DNA of 64,000 nt from Lachnospiraceae bacterium OF09-6 (lineage in GTDB: Bacteria; Bacillota; Clostridia; Lachnospirales; Lachnospiraceae). The translations under genes and the position numbers were made by a program. The notes beneath the pieces are model-generated. The model was not told where the DNA came from. It saw only the letters and a list, made by a program, of their open reading frames with translations, and did no database searches. Numbering within the stretch: position 1 is the first letter of the stretch; the number at the start of each line of letters is the position of its first letter. Positions 36,943-44,616 of this stretch are shown here, piece after piece. Where the stretch lies: positions 62,001-126,000 of the forward strand of contig QUMM01000002.1 of the NCBI GenBank assembly GCA_003435055.1, given 5' to 3'.

Positions 36943-37989
36943 ATGCAGCTACAGAAGAAAAAAGCAAACAAACCAATATATATCATGTCTATGATTCTGG
37001 TAAGCATCATTGTGATTGGGCTGTTTGTAGTATTCGGCCTGTTTCATATCCGGCAGGTGGATGTGATTGGAAATGAATATTATTCTGCGGATGAGATCCA
37101 GAAAATGGTGATGTCGGATTCGTTAAGTGAGAATTCGCTGTATCTGACCTGGAAGTACAGCCAGCCAGATGCGGCAGAGAATCTGACTTTTTTAAGTGCA
37201 GTGGATGTTACCATGATCAATCCCTTTCATGTGCAGATTAAAGTATATGAAAAGAGCATTGTGGGATATCTGATGTATTCAGGTTCCATGGTATATTTTG
37301 ATAAAGACGGAGTAGTAGTGGAGATTTCCCAGGAGACCAGGGAAGGCATCCCGGCTTATTCCGGTATTGCCATCAGTGAACCGAAGATATCAGAAAAGAT
37401 TCCGGTAGACGATGAAGATTTTCTGGATGATATTATCTCAGAGGCACAGATGATTCAGGAGATTCTCTGCCAGAATGGAATTGTGCCAAAAGAGATTCAT
37501 TATGATGACAAACAGCAGCTGATTCTATATTTTGCGAATAACAGAGTCATGCTTGGAGATAATTCTTATATGGAAGAAAAACTTTCTAACTTGCAGGCTC
37601 TGATGCCACAGATGGAAGAATTATCCGGAACGCTTCATATGGAGAACTATACGGCAGGAACTACAACTATCACCTTTAAGAAGGGTGAGAAGGGCGAAGA
37701 GGAACTGTTGATGAATGTCAATCAGCCAGAGGGCACCAGCGAGGAAAATACGGATGAAGCTTCCACCGATGCAGATGGAGAAGAAAGTACGGAAGAAAGC
37801 GAAAAAGGCGGATACAGCGAAAACAGTGGAACATTTTCTACGGATGCCAGTGGAAACGATACCTATACAGATGCCAGTGGAAATGTCACCAATAATATGG
37901 AGCAGATGTATCTGGGAGATGATGGGGAGATTATTTCAGATGGATATGGATATATTGACCCGTATACAGGAGCTTATATTCTGAATTAA
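36943..37989 (+). CDS. ftsQ: Division protein FtsQ/DivIB with acidic repeat tail
   Basis: DivIB bridges FtsL/DivIC and the septal synthases. The 348-residue protein has a short basic N terminus, one membrane helix (about 12-34), a POTRA domain beginning FHIRQVDVIGNEYYSADEI and a beta domain up to about residue 245. After that comes an acidic Ser/Thr/Glu-rich tail with TDASGND and TDASGNV repeats (about 297-315). The tail is probably disordered and extracellular. Position before ftsZ supports the call. Confidence 0.88.
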   Translation: MQLQKKKANKPIYIMSMILVSIIVIGLFVVFGLFHIRQVDVIGNEYYSADEIQKMVMSDSLSENSLYLTWKYSQPDAAENLTFLSAVDVTMINPFHVQIKVYEKSIVGYLMYSGSMVYFDKDGVVVEISQETREGIPAYSGIAISEPKISEKIPVDDEDFLDDIISEAQMIQEILCQNGIVPKEIHYDDKQQLILYFANNRVMLGDNSYMEEKLSNLQALMPQMEELSGTLHMENYTAGTTTITFKKGEKGEEELLMNVNQPEGTSEENTDEASTDADGEESTEESEKGGYSENSGTFSTDASGNDTYTDASGNVTNNMEQMYLGDDGEIISDGYGYIDPYTGAYILN

Positions 37990-38001
37990 TAAAAAAAATA
38001 C

Positions 38002-38031
38002 TTGATTAATGAAAAAAAAAAACTATATGAT
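38002..38031 (+). promoter_or_regulatory. Likely promoter for ftsZ
   Basis: TTGATT (38002-38007) and TATGAT (38026-38031) with an 18-bp A-rich spacer. This gives ftsZ its own transcription start 57 bp before its ribosome-bound start codon. Confidence 0.5.
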
Positions 38032-38087
38032 AGAAGAAATAGTGGAAAATACTGTCGTCGGACAGAAGGACAGAAGGAGGAAGTACC

Positions 38088-39188
38088 TTGTTAGAAATTA
38101 TGTCAAATGAAGCTGAAGCAGCTGCCAAGATTATCGTCATCGGCGTAGGCGGTGCAGGTAATAATGCTGTGAACAGAATGGTAGACGAGACAATTGCCGG
38201 TGTAGAATTCATCGGAATAAATACAGATAAACAGGCATTGGATCTTTGCAGAGCACCTCACACGATTCAGATTGGTGAGAAGGTAACCAAAGGTCTGGGC
38301 GCAGGAGCAAAGCCTCAGGTTGGCCAGCAGGCAGCTGAGGAGAGCGCAGAAGAGATCAAAGAAGCAATCCAGGGTGCAGATATGGTGTTTGTTACCTGTG
38401 GTATGGGTGGTGGAACCGGTACAGGTGCAGCACCAGTCGTAGCAGGGATTGCAAAAGAGATGGGGATTCTTACGGTAGGTGTGGTAACAAAGCCTTTCCG
38501 CTTTGAAGCAAAGACCCGTATGAATAACGCCATTGCAGGTATCGAAAAGTTAAAAGATAATGTCGATACACTGATTGTCATTCCGAATGACAAGCTTCTG
38601 GAGATCGTGGACAGACGTACGACTATGCCGGAAGCCCTGAAGAAGGCAGATGAAGTGCTTCAGCAGGCAGTACAGGGCATCACAGATCTGATTAATCTGC
38701 CGGCACTGATCAATCTGGATTTCGCAGATGTACAGACAGTTATGACAGATAAAGGAATTGCCCATATCGGTATCGGACAGGCCAAGGGTGATGACAAGGC
38801 ACTTGAGGCTGTAAAACAGGCAGTTGCCAGCCCACTGCTGGAGACTACTATTGAAGGTGCTTCCCATGTAATTATTAATATTTCAGGTGATATCTCCCTG
38901 ATGGATGCGAATGATGCAGCCAGCTATGTACAGGAGATGGCCGGTGAGAATGCCAACATTATCTTCGGTGCTATGTATGATGATACATATGCCGATGAAG
39001 CTACGATTACTGTTATTGCCACAGGATTGACAGATATGACTCTGGAAGAGCCGAAGAAGACTACAAAGACAACGGCGAATAAGAGAATTGTACCAGAATT
39101 CAGTCAGCAGACTGCATCTATGCAGTCTATGAAGATGCCAAATCTGAATACATCCATGCCGTCTATGCAGAGCAGTGCCGGAAGATAA
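38088..39188 (+). CDS. ftsZ: Cell division GTPase FtsZ
   Basis: FtsZ polymerises into the Z-ring. The 366-residue protein has [13 protein letters not shown], the tubulin signature [11 protein letters not shown] (about 104-114), the T7 synergy loop NLDFADV, and a C-terminal linker rich in Thr/Met/Ser. The usual short C-terminal conserved peptide is not obvious at the end ([10 protein letters not shown]). A TTG start at 38088 is preferred because AAGGAGG (38074-38080) is seven bases away; the ATG at 38100 would be 19 bases away. No ftsA gene is present before it. Confidence 0.96.
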   Translation: MLEIMSNEAEAAAKIIVIGVGGAGNNAVNRMVDETIAGVEFIGINTDKQALDLCRAPHTIQIGEKVTKGLGAGAKPQVGQQAAEESAEEIKEAIQGADMVFVTCGMGGGTGTGAAPVVAGIAKEMGILTVGVVTKPFRFEAKTRMNNAIAGIEKLKDNVDTLIVIPNDKLLEIVDRRTTMPEALKKADEVLQQAVQGITDLINLPALINLDFADVQTVMTDKGIAHIGIGQAKGDDKALEAVKQAVASPLLETTIEGASHVIINISGDISLMDANDAASYVQEMAGENANIIFGAMYDDTYADEATITVIATGLTDMTLEEPKKTTKTTANKRIVPEFSQQTASMQSMKMPNLNTSMPSMQSSAGR

Positions 39189-39262
39189 AGCACCGGAGAG
39201 CAAAGTACAGGAAAGAGATATCCAGATTCCGGATTTCTTAAAGAGAAGATAAAAAGGTATAG

Positions 39263-39288
39263 AAGAGGCTGTATGGGCAGCCTCTTTT
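39263..39288 (+). terminator. Rho-independent terminator after ftsZ
   Basis: AAGAGGCTG (39263-39271) pairs perfectly with CAGCCTCTT (39278-39286), 6-nt loop, followed by TT and a further TTTT at 39291-39294. It closes the dcw cluster. Confidence 0.85.
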
Positions 39289-39320
39289 CGTTTTATGGTG
39301 ATAGGAAAGGAAAAAAGAAA

Positions 39321-40583
39321 ATGAGAGAGTGGAAAAAAAAGATTGGACTGGCTCTGCTGTTTCTGGTGTGCACATGGTGTGTGATGCCACAGGCAAAGGC
39401 ACAGGCCAATGTAGTGATTGTATTGGATCCAGGGCATGGAGGAAGTGAAGCAGGAGCTACCCGCAGCTGGAATGGGAAGACCTATAAAGAAGAAGTGATT
39501 AATCAGAAGATTGCTAATTACTGTAAGGCAGAACTGGAGACTTATGAGGGAGTAACGGTCTATATGACCAGAACCAGTGTAACACAGTCCAGTCAGGATC
39601 GAGAGACCAGACTGAATATTGCAAAAAAGAGAAACGCAGATGCATTGGTCAGCTTACATATCAATTCAACAGGAGCGGATGCCCAGTCTTCCAGTACCGG
39701 TGCATACTGCTGTGTACCATCCAGGAGCAAGTATCCGGACAGCAAGAGTGAGACAGCAAAAGAAGCAAGAGCGCTGGCCAGCACCATTCTGAAAGAACTG
39801 AACAGCCAGGTGGGATTGAAGAATAACGGTTACTGGATTGATGATGAACTGGGAATCATTGTATTTGGACAGAAGAGTAACTATTCAGCAGCACAGGCAG
39901 CCAGCTGGGGAATGTCCAAGAGTACGATTAATACCAAGATTCCAAGTTTTATTGTGGAGCATTGCTTTGTAAACAATAAGAATGACTGCAAGAAGTATAT
40001 CGATTCCGATGCACAGATTAAGAAGCTGGGTGTGGCGGATGCAGCTGGAATTGCCAAATACTACGGCTTAAGCAAAAAAGGAAGTCCTGACAACACGAAT
40101 AATAATAACAACAATGCATATACTGGTAATACGGCAGAAAAGCAAGGTGTGGTAAAACAGGGAAACAGACTATATCTCTATGATCAAAACGGTAAGACCA
40201 TGAAAGGTCTGGTAAAATATGCGAACCATTATTACTATGCATCAGCCAAAGGAAAGCTTTCCCTGGGATGGAAGACGATCAACAGCCGGAAATACTACTT
40301 TGATAAAAAGACCGGGGCAGCAAAGACTGGCCTTCAGAAGATCGGAAAGTATAAGTACTACTTTACCAGTAAAGGAGTAATGAAAAAGAAATGGGTGACC
40401 ATTCAGAAAAAGCGTTATTATTTCAGTAAGACCAACGGTCGTCTCTTAACGAATTACTGGCTGAAATATAATAACAAATGGTATTATCTGAATAAGAACG
40501 GTACCCCGTATCTGAATTGCAAGAAGACCATTAAGGGTAAGAAATATACTTTCGATAAAAAGGGTGTATGTACGAATAAATAA
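39321..40583 (+). CDS. Secreted N-acetylmuramoyl-L-alanine amidase with wall-binding repeats
   Basis: This 420-residue protein cleaves the amide bond between MurNAc and the stem peptide. It has a signal peptide (1-27, cleavage after AKA), an amidase_3 domain (about 30-255) with zinc-site motifs LDPGHGGSEAG, KEEVINQ, SLHINST and the catalytic VEHCF, an Asn-rich linker (NNNNNNAY), and six or so 20-residue Tyr/Lys/Gly repeats of the choline/glucan-binding type (GKLSLGWKTINSRKYYFD and relatives). An in-frame ATG at 39273 lies inside the ftsZ terminator and is rejected. It probably acts in daughter-cell separation. Confidence 0.9.
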   Translation: MREWKKKIGLALLFLVCTWCVMPQAKAQANVVIVLDPGHGGSEAGATRSWNGKTYKEEVINQKIANYCKAELETYEGVTVYMTRTSVTQSSQDRETRLNIAKKRNADALVSLHINSTGADAQSSSTGAYCCVPSRSKYPDSKSETAKEARALASTILKELNSQVGLKNNGYWIDDELGIIVFGQKSNYSAAQAASWGMSKSTINTKIPSFIVEHCFVNNKNDCKKYIDSDAQIKKLGVADAAGIAKYYGLSKKGSPDNTNNNNNNAYTGNTAEKQGVVKQGNRLYLYDQNGKTMKGLVKYANHYYYASAKGKLSLGWKTINSRKYYFDKKTGAAKTGLQKIGKYKYYFTSKGVMKKKWVTIQKKRYYFSKTNGRLLTNYWLKYNNKWYYLNKNGTPYLNCKKTIKGKKYTFDKKGVCTNK

Positions 40584-40604
40584 GGAATGAATGTGGAGAC
40601 AGAG

Positions 40605-42446
40605 ATGTTTGATATTCAGGAAGAATTAAAAAAACTCCCGGCTAAGCCGGGAGTTTATATTATGCATGATGAAAAAGATGCCATTATCTATGTGGGAAAA
40701 GCGATCAGTCTGAAAAACCGTGTCCGGCAGTATTTTCAAAGCAGCCGAAATAAAGGACCAAAGATTGAACAGATGGTGACCAGAATACGCAGGTTTGAAT
40801 ATATTGTCACGGACTCTGAGCTGGAGGCTCTGGTACTGGAATGCAATCTGATCAAAGAACACAGACCGAAATATAACACCATGTTGAAGGATGATAAAAC
40901 TTATCCTTATATTAAAGTGACAGTAGGCGAAGAGTTTCCGCGCATTCTTTTTTCCAGAACTATGAAAAAAGATAAGTCCAGATATTTTGGACCTTATACC
41001 AGTGCAGGGGCAGTGAAAGACACCATTGAACTGATGAATAAGCTCTTTCGTCTGCGGGTATGCAATCGGAATCTGCCGCGGGATATCGGGCTGGAACGGC
41101 CATGTCTGAATTATCATATCAAGCAGTGCGATGCGCCGTGCCAGGGATATATCAGCAGGGAAGCGTACCGCGAACAGGTAGATCAGGCACTGGAGTTTCT
41201 CAATGGCAATTATAAGCCTATTTTGCAGATGCTGGAGAAACAGATGATGGAAGCTTCAGAAGCATTGGATTTTGAACGGGCTATTGAACTGCGGGATTTG
41301 TTAAACAGTGTGAAACAGGTGGCTCAGAAGCAGAAGATTACAGCCAGTGATGGAGAAGATAAGGATGTCATTGCGGTATCTACAGATCGAAAAGAAGCTG
41401 TGGTACAGGTATTTTTTGTCCGGAATGGACGACTCATCGGGAGGGAACATTTTTATCTGCAGGTGGCGCCTCACGACAATCGGAGTACAATCATTAATAG
41501 CTTTCTGAAGCAGTTTTACTCCGGTACACCGTTTATTCCGAAAGAGATCATGCTGCAGGAAGAAATCGAAGACCGGGAAGTGCTTGAGCAGTGGCTTAGC
41601 ACAAAACGAAACGGAAAGGTTTATATTCGTGTTCCACAGAGAGGTACAAAGGAAAAACTGGTGGAACTGGCAGAAAAAAATGCCCGTATGGTACTCATTC
41701 AGGACAGTGAAAAAATCAAGCGGGAAGAAAGTCGTACGATTGGAGCTTTAAAAGAGATCGGAAACTGGCTGGGACTGGAACATCTGATGCGGGTAGAAGC
41801 ATTTGATATTTCCAATATCAGCGGTTTTGAATCGGTAGGATCCATGATTGTCTATGAGAAAGGCAAACCGAAGCAGAGTGACTATAGAAAGTTTAAGATA
41901 AAAACGGTCAAGGGACCAGATGATTATGCCAGCATGGAAGAAGTATTACGCCGGAGATTTACCCATGGTATGGCAGAGCAGCAGGAAGGAAAAGAAGCCT
42001 ATGGCAAGTTCAGCCGTTTCCCGGACCTGATCATGATGGATGGTGGAAAGGGCCAGGTAAATGTGGCACTTCGGGTGCTGGACGAACTGGGGCTGGCGAT
42101 TCCGGTATGTGGCATGGTCAAAGATGATCACCACAGAACCCGTGGCCTGTATTATCAGAATGAAGAGATTCCGATTGACACCAGATCGGAGGGCTTTCAT
42201 CTGATTACCAGAATCCAGGATGAGGCGCATCGGTTTGCCATTGAATATCATCGCTCTTTGAGAGGAAAACAGCAGGTACATTCTGTACTGGATGATATCG
42301 AAGGAATCGGAGAAACCAGACGAAAAGCACTGATGCGAAAATTCAAGTCCCTGGAAGCAATACGGGATGCCTCGCTGGAGGAACTGGAACAGACAGAATC
42401 CATGAACAGGGCAGCAGCAGAGAAAGTATATGATTTCTTTCATTGA
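40605..42446 (+). CDS. uvrC: Excinuclease ABC subunit C
   Basis: UvrC makes both incisions in nucleotide excision repair with UvrAB. The 613-residue protein has the GIY-YIG domain ([24 protein letters not shown], about 9-32), a UVR domain ([18 protein letters not shown], about 218-235), the RNase H-like endonuclease domain ([32 protein letters not shown]) and C-terminal HhH motifs ([19 protein letters not shown]). GGAG at 40594-40597 favours ATG 40605; ATG 40587 has its AGG too close. Confidence 0.95.
   Translation: MFDIQEELKKLPAKPGVYIMHDEKDAIIYVGKAISLKNRVRQYFQSSRNKGPKIEQMVTRIRRFEYIVTDSELEALVLECNLIKEHRPKYNTMLKDDKTYPYIKVTVGEEFPRILFSRTMKKDKSRYFGPYTSAGAVKDTIELMNKLFRLRVCNRNLPRDIGLERPCLNYHIKQCDAPCQGYISREAYREQVDQALEFLNGNYKPILQMLEKQMMEASEALDFERAIELRDLLNSVKQVAQKQKITASDGEDKDVIAVSTDRKEAVVQVFFVRNGRLIGREHFYLQVAPHDNRSTIINSFLKQFYSGTPFIPKEIMLQEEIEDREVLEQWLSTKRNGKVYIRVPQRGTKEKLVELAEKNARMVLIQDSEKIKREESRTIGALKEIGNWLGLEHLMRVEAFDISNISGFESVGSMIVYEKGKPKQSDYRKFKIKTVKGPDDYASMEEVLRRRFTHGMAEQQEGKEAYGKFSRFPDLIMMDGGKGQVNVALRVLDELGLAIPVCGMVKDDHHRTRGLYYQNEEIPIDTRSEGFHLITRIQDEAHRFAIEYHRSLRGKQQVHSVLDDIEGIGETRRKALMRKFKSLEAIRDASLEELEQTESMNRAAAEKVYDFFH
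40632..40656 (+). other. Strong 11-bp hairpin inside the start of uvrC
   Basis: AAACTCCCGGC (40632-40642) pairs perfectly with GCCGGGAGTTT (40646-40656) around a 3-nt loop, within codons 10-18 of uvrC. The coded motif KLPAKPGVY is conserved, so the hairpin may be partly accidental, but it could also stop or stabilise the upstream amidase transcript. Confidence 0.45.
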
Positions 42447-42471
42447 TGTTAAAATAGGGATGTGTTATACT
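42443..42471 (+). promoter_or_regulatory. Promoter for hprK-glk
   Basis: TTGATG (42443-42448) and TATACT (42466-42471), spacer 17 bp, overlapping the uvrC stop codon and 74 bp upstream of hprK. Confidence 0.6.
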
Positions 42472-42544
42472 GAAACTATAGTCAGATCGCACAAAAATGA
42501 GATCTGAAAAATGGAAAGTATGTAATGAAGTAAGGAGAAATCAA

Positions 42545-43479
42545 ATGGCAAGCTGTATTCCGCTGACAAAAATGGTACAACAGATGAATCTGAAGAATGT
42601 GACTCCGGAGATCGACATTTCTCAGATAAAAGTACATGTTCCGGATATTAATCGTCCGGCACTTCAGCTGACAGGATATTTTGATCATTTCGCTTATGAG
42701 CGTGTACAGATCGTAGGATATGTGGAGTATACCTATCTGCTGGGAATTCCAATGGAGCAAAAACTTCCCATTTATGAGAAGTTTGTATCGTTCAAGATAC
42801 CGTGTATTATATTTACATCCAAGACAGAGCCGGATACGGAATTGTTGAATCTGTGCAATATCTATGGAGTACCGGTATTCTGGACAGAAAAAGCCACTTC
42901 TAATTTCATGGCAGAGATCATTCGCTGGATGAATGAAGAACTGGCACCGTGTATATCTATTCACGGAGTACTGGTGGATGTATTTGGCGAAGGCGTGCTG
43001 ATCATGGGGGAGAGTGGTATCGGTAAAAGTGAGGCCGCCCTGGAACTGATCAAGCGTGGACACCGTCTGGTATCGGATGATGTGGTAGAGATCCGTAAGA
43101 TCAGCGATGTATCTCTGGTGGGAACAGCACCGGATATTACCCGGCATTTTATTGAACTGCGTGGAATTGGTATCATTGATGTCAAGACATTGTATGGTGT
43201 GGAGAGTGTAAAAGATAACCAGACGATCGACATGGTGATCAAGTTGGAAGAGTGGGATCGGGATAAAGAATATGATCGACTGGGGCTGGAAGAGGAATAT
43301 ACTGAATTCCTGGGAAATCGAGTTGTATGCCACTCCATTCCGATTCGCCGGGACGAAATCTTGCCATTATTGTTGAGACCGCAGCGGTCAACCACAGACA
43401 GAAAAAGATGGGATATAATGCAGCACAGGAATTGTACAATAGAGTACAGCAGAATCTGGTAAAGAGAAGAGAAAACTAA
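42545..43479 (+). pseudogene. hprK: HPr kinase/phosphorylase, frameshifted near the C terminus
   Basis: HprK phosphorylates or dephosphorylates Ser46 of HPr and so drives carbon catabolite repression. The protein has the N-terminal domain, the P-loop GESGIGKSEAALEL (K161) and HRLVSDDVVEI, LRGIGIIDVKTLYGV. The frame breaks at 43348-43349 (CC for CCC). The other frame continues [27 protein letters not shown] to a stop at 43477-43479, the normal C terminus. Adding one C gives 311 residues. As written, the K-loop helix needed for activity is replaced by unrelated residues. glk follows 20 bp later. Confidence 0.9.
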
Positions 43480-43499
43480 AAACGGGAGGCTTTTACATA

Positions 43500-44432
43500 A
43501 TGGAAAAATATGTATTTGGAATTGACATCGGGGGAACGACTGTAAAATGTGGGTTATTTACTGTGAAGGGAGAATTGCTGGAAAAATGGGAGATTCCAAC
43601 CAGAACCGAGAATAATGGAGCAGCGATTTTGCCTGATGTGGCAGATACTGTTTTGAAGAAGATTCAGGAAAAGGGACTGGCGAAAGAAGAGATCGCAGGA
43701 ATCGGAATCGGTGTACCAGGACCGGTAAATGAACAGGGCGAAGTACCAGGTGCCGTGAATCTGCACTGGGGGTATGTGAATCTGGCCGGTGACATGGAAA
43801 AAATGACCGGATTAAGGGTAAAAGCCGGTAACGATGCCAATGTAGCAGCACTTGGAGAAATGTGGAAGGGCGGCGGTGCCGGATGCCAGAGTATTGTTAT
43901 GGTAACACTGGGAACCGGTGTCGGCGGTGGTATCATCAATAATGGAAAAATCGTAACCGGTGCTCATGGAGCAGGCGGAGAGATCGGTCATATTCATGTG
44001 ACGGATGATGTGGAACGCAACTGTAACTGTGGCAATCATGGATGTCTGGAACAGGTAACCAGCGCTACTGGAATTACCTATCTGGCAAATCGCAGACTGA
44101 AAAAAGACGATAGACCATCCATGCTGCGAGGTGGCGAAGTAAATGCCAAGACGGTATTCGATGCAGTAAAAGCAGGAGATGAACTGGCAAAAGAAGTCGC
44201 AGAAGAATTTGGCAAATATCTCGGAACAGCACTGGCCTCAGTTGCCTGTGTGGCTGATCCGGAAGTCTTTGTGATTGGCGGCGGGGTATCCAAAGCCGGA
44301 CAGATAATATTGGATTACATTAAGAAATACTATGCACAGTATGCATTCATGACCTGTAAGCAGGCAGGATTTGCACTGGCCAAGCTTGGAAATGACGCAG
44401 GAATCTATGGCGCGGCAAAGATGCTGCTGTAG
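43500..44432 (+). CDS. glk: ROK-family glucokinase
   Basis: The 310-residue protein phosphorylates glucose with ATP. It begins YVFGIDIGGTTVKCGLF, has the glucose-site GNDANVAALGE, TLGTGVGGGII, and the ROK zinc motif CNCGNHGCLE (about residues 171-180). GGGAGG at 43484-43489 precedes the start. Its position directly after hprK suggests a joint carbon-control unit using glucose-6-phosphate formation and HPr phosphorylation. An N-acetylglucosamine or other sugar kinase role cannot be excluded within the ROK family. Confidence 0.9.
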   Translation: MEKYVFGIDIGGTTVKCGLFTVKGELLEKWEIPTRTENNGAAILPDVADTVLKKIQEKGLAKEEIAGIGIGVPGPVNEQGEVPGAVNLHWGYVNLAGDMEKMTGLRVKAGNDANVAALGEMWKGGGAGCQSIVMVTLGTGVGGGIINNGKIVTGAHGAGGEIGHIHVTDDVERNCNCGNHGCLEQVTSATGITYLANRRLKKDDRPSMLRGGEVNAKTVFDAVKAGDELAKEVAEEFGKYLGTALASVACVADPEVFVIGGGVSKAGQIILDYIKKYYAQYAFMTCKQAGFALAKLGNDAGIYGAAKMLL

Positions 44433-44433
44433 A

Positions 44434-44605
44434 CCACTGGGGACGGAGTTTTCTGGCTCTTTGTGAAATGAATAAGCGTCAAAAAACCCGGCAGGGAAGA
44501 AAGATGTGGAGTTAACATACTACATTTTCATCCCTGCCGGGTTTTTGGCTTATTTTAGATGTCGATCAAGTCTTAAAGAAAGCCAGAAAACACCGTCCCC
44601 AATGG
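44434..44605. repeat. Element with 25-bp terminal inverted repeats around a terminator
   Basis: Arm 44434-44458 is the inverted copy of 44581-44605 with two mismatches in 25. A perfect inner hairpin with T runs on both sides sits at 44481-44546. The outer arms begin near the glk stop and end 12 bp before the PBP stop; the terminal sequence includes GGGGACGG. It resembles a small insertion that carries or captured a terminator between converging genes. A CCCAATGGCTA direct repeat follows at its right edge. Confidence 0.6.
44481..44546. terminator. Bidirectional terminator between glk and the class A PBP
   Basis: AAAAAACCCGGCAGGGA (44481-44497) is matched by TCCCTGCCGGGTTTTT (44531-44546); A/T runs flank both sides, so it can stop transcription from either strand. 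Confidence 0.85.
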
Positions 44606-44616
44606 CTACCCAATGG

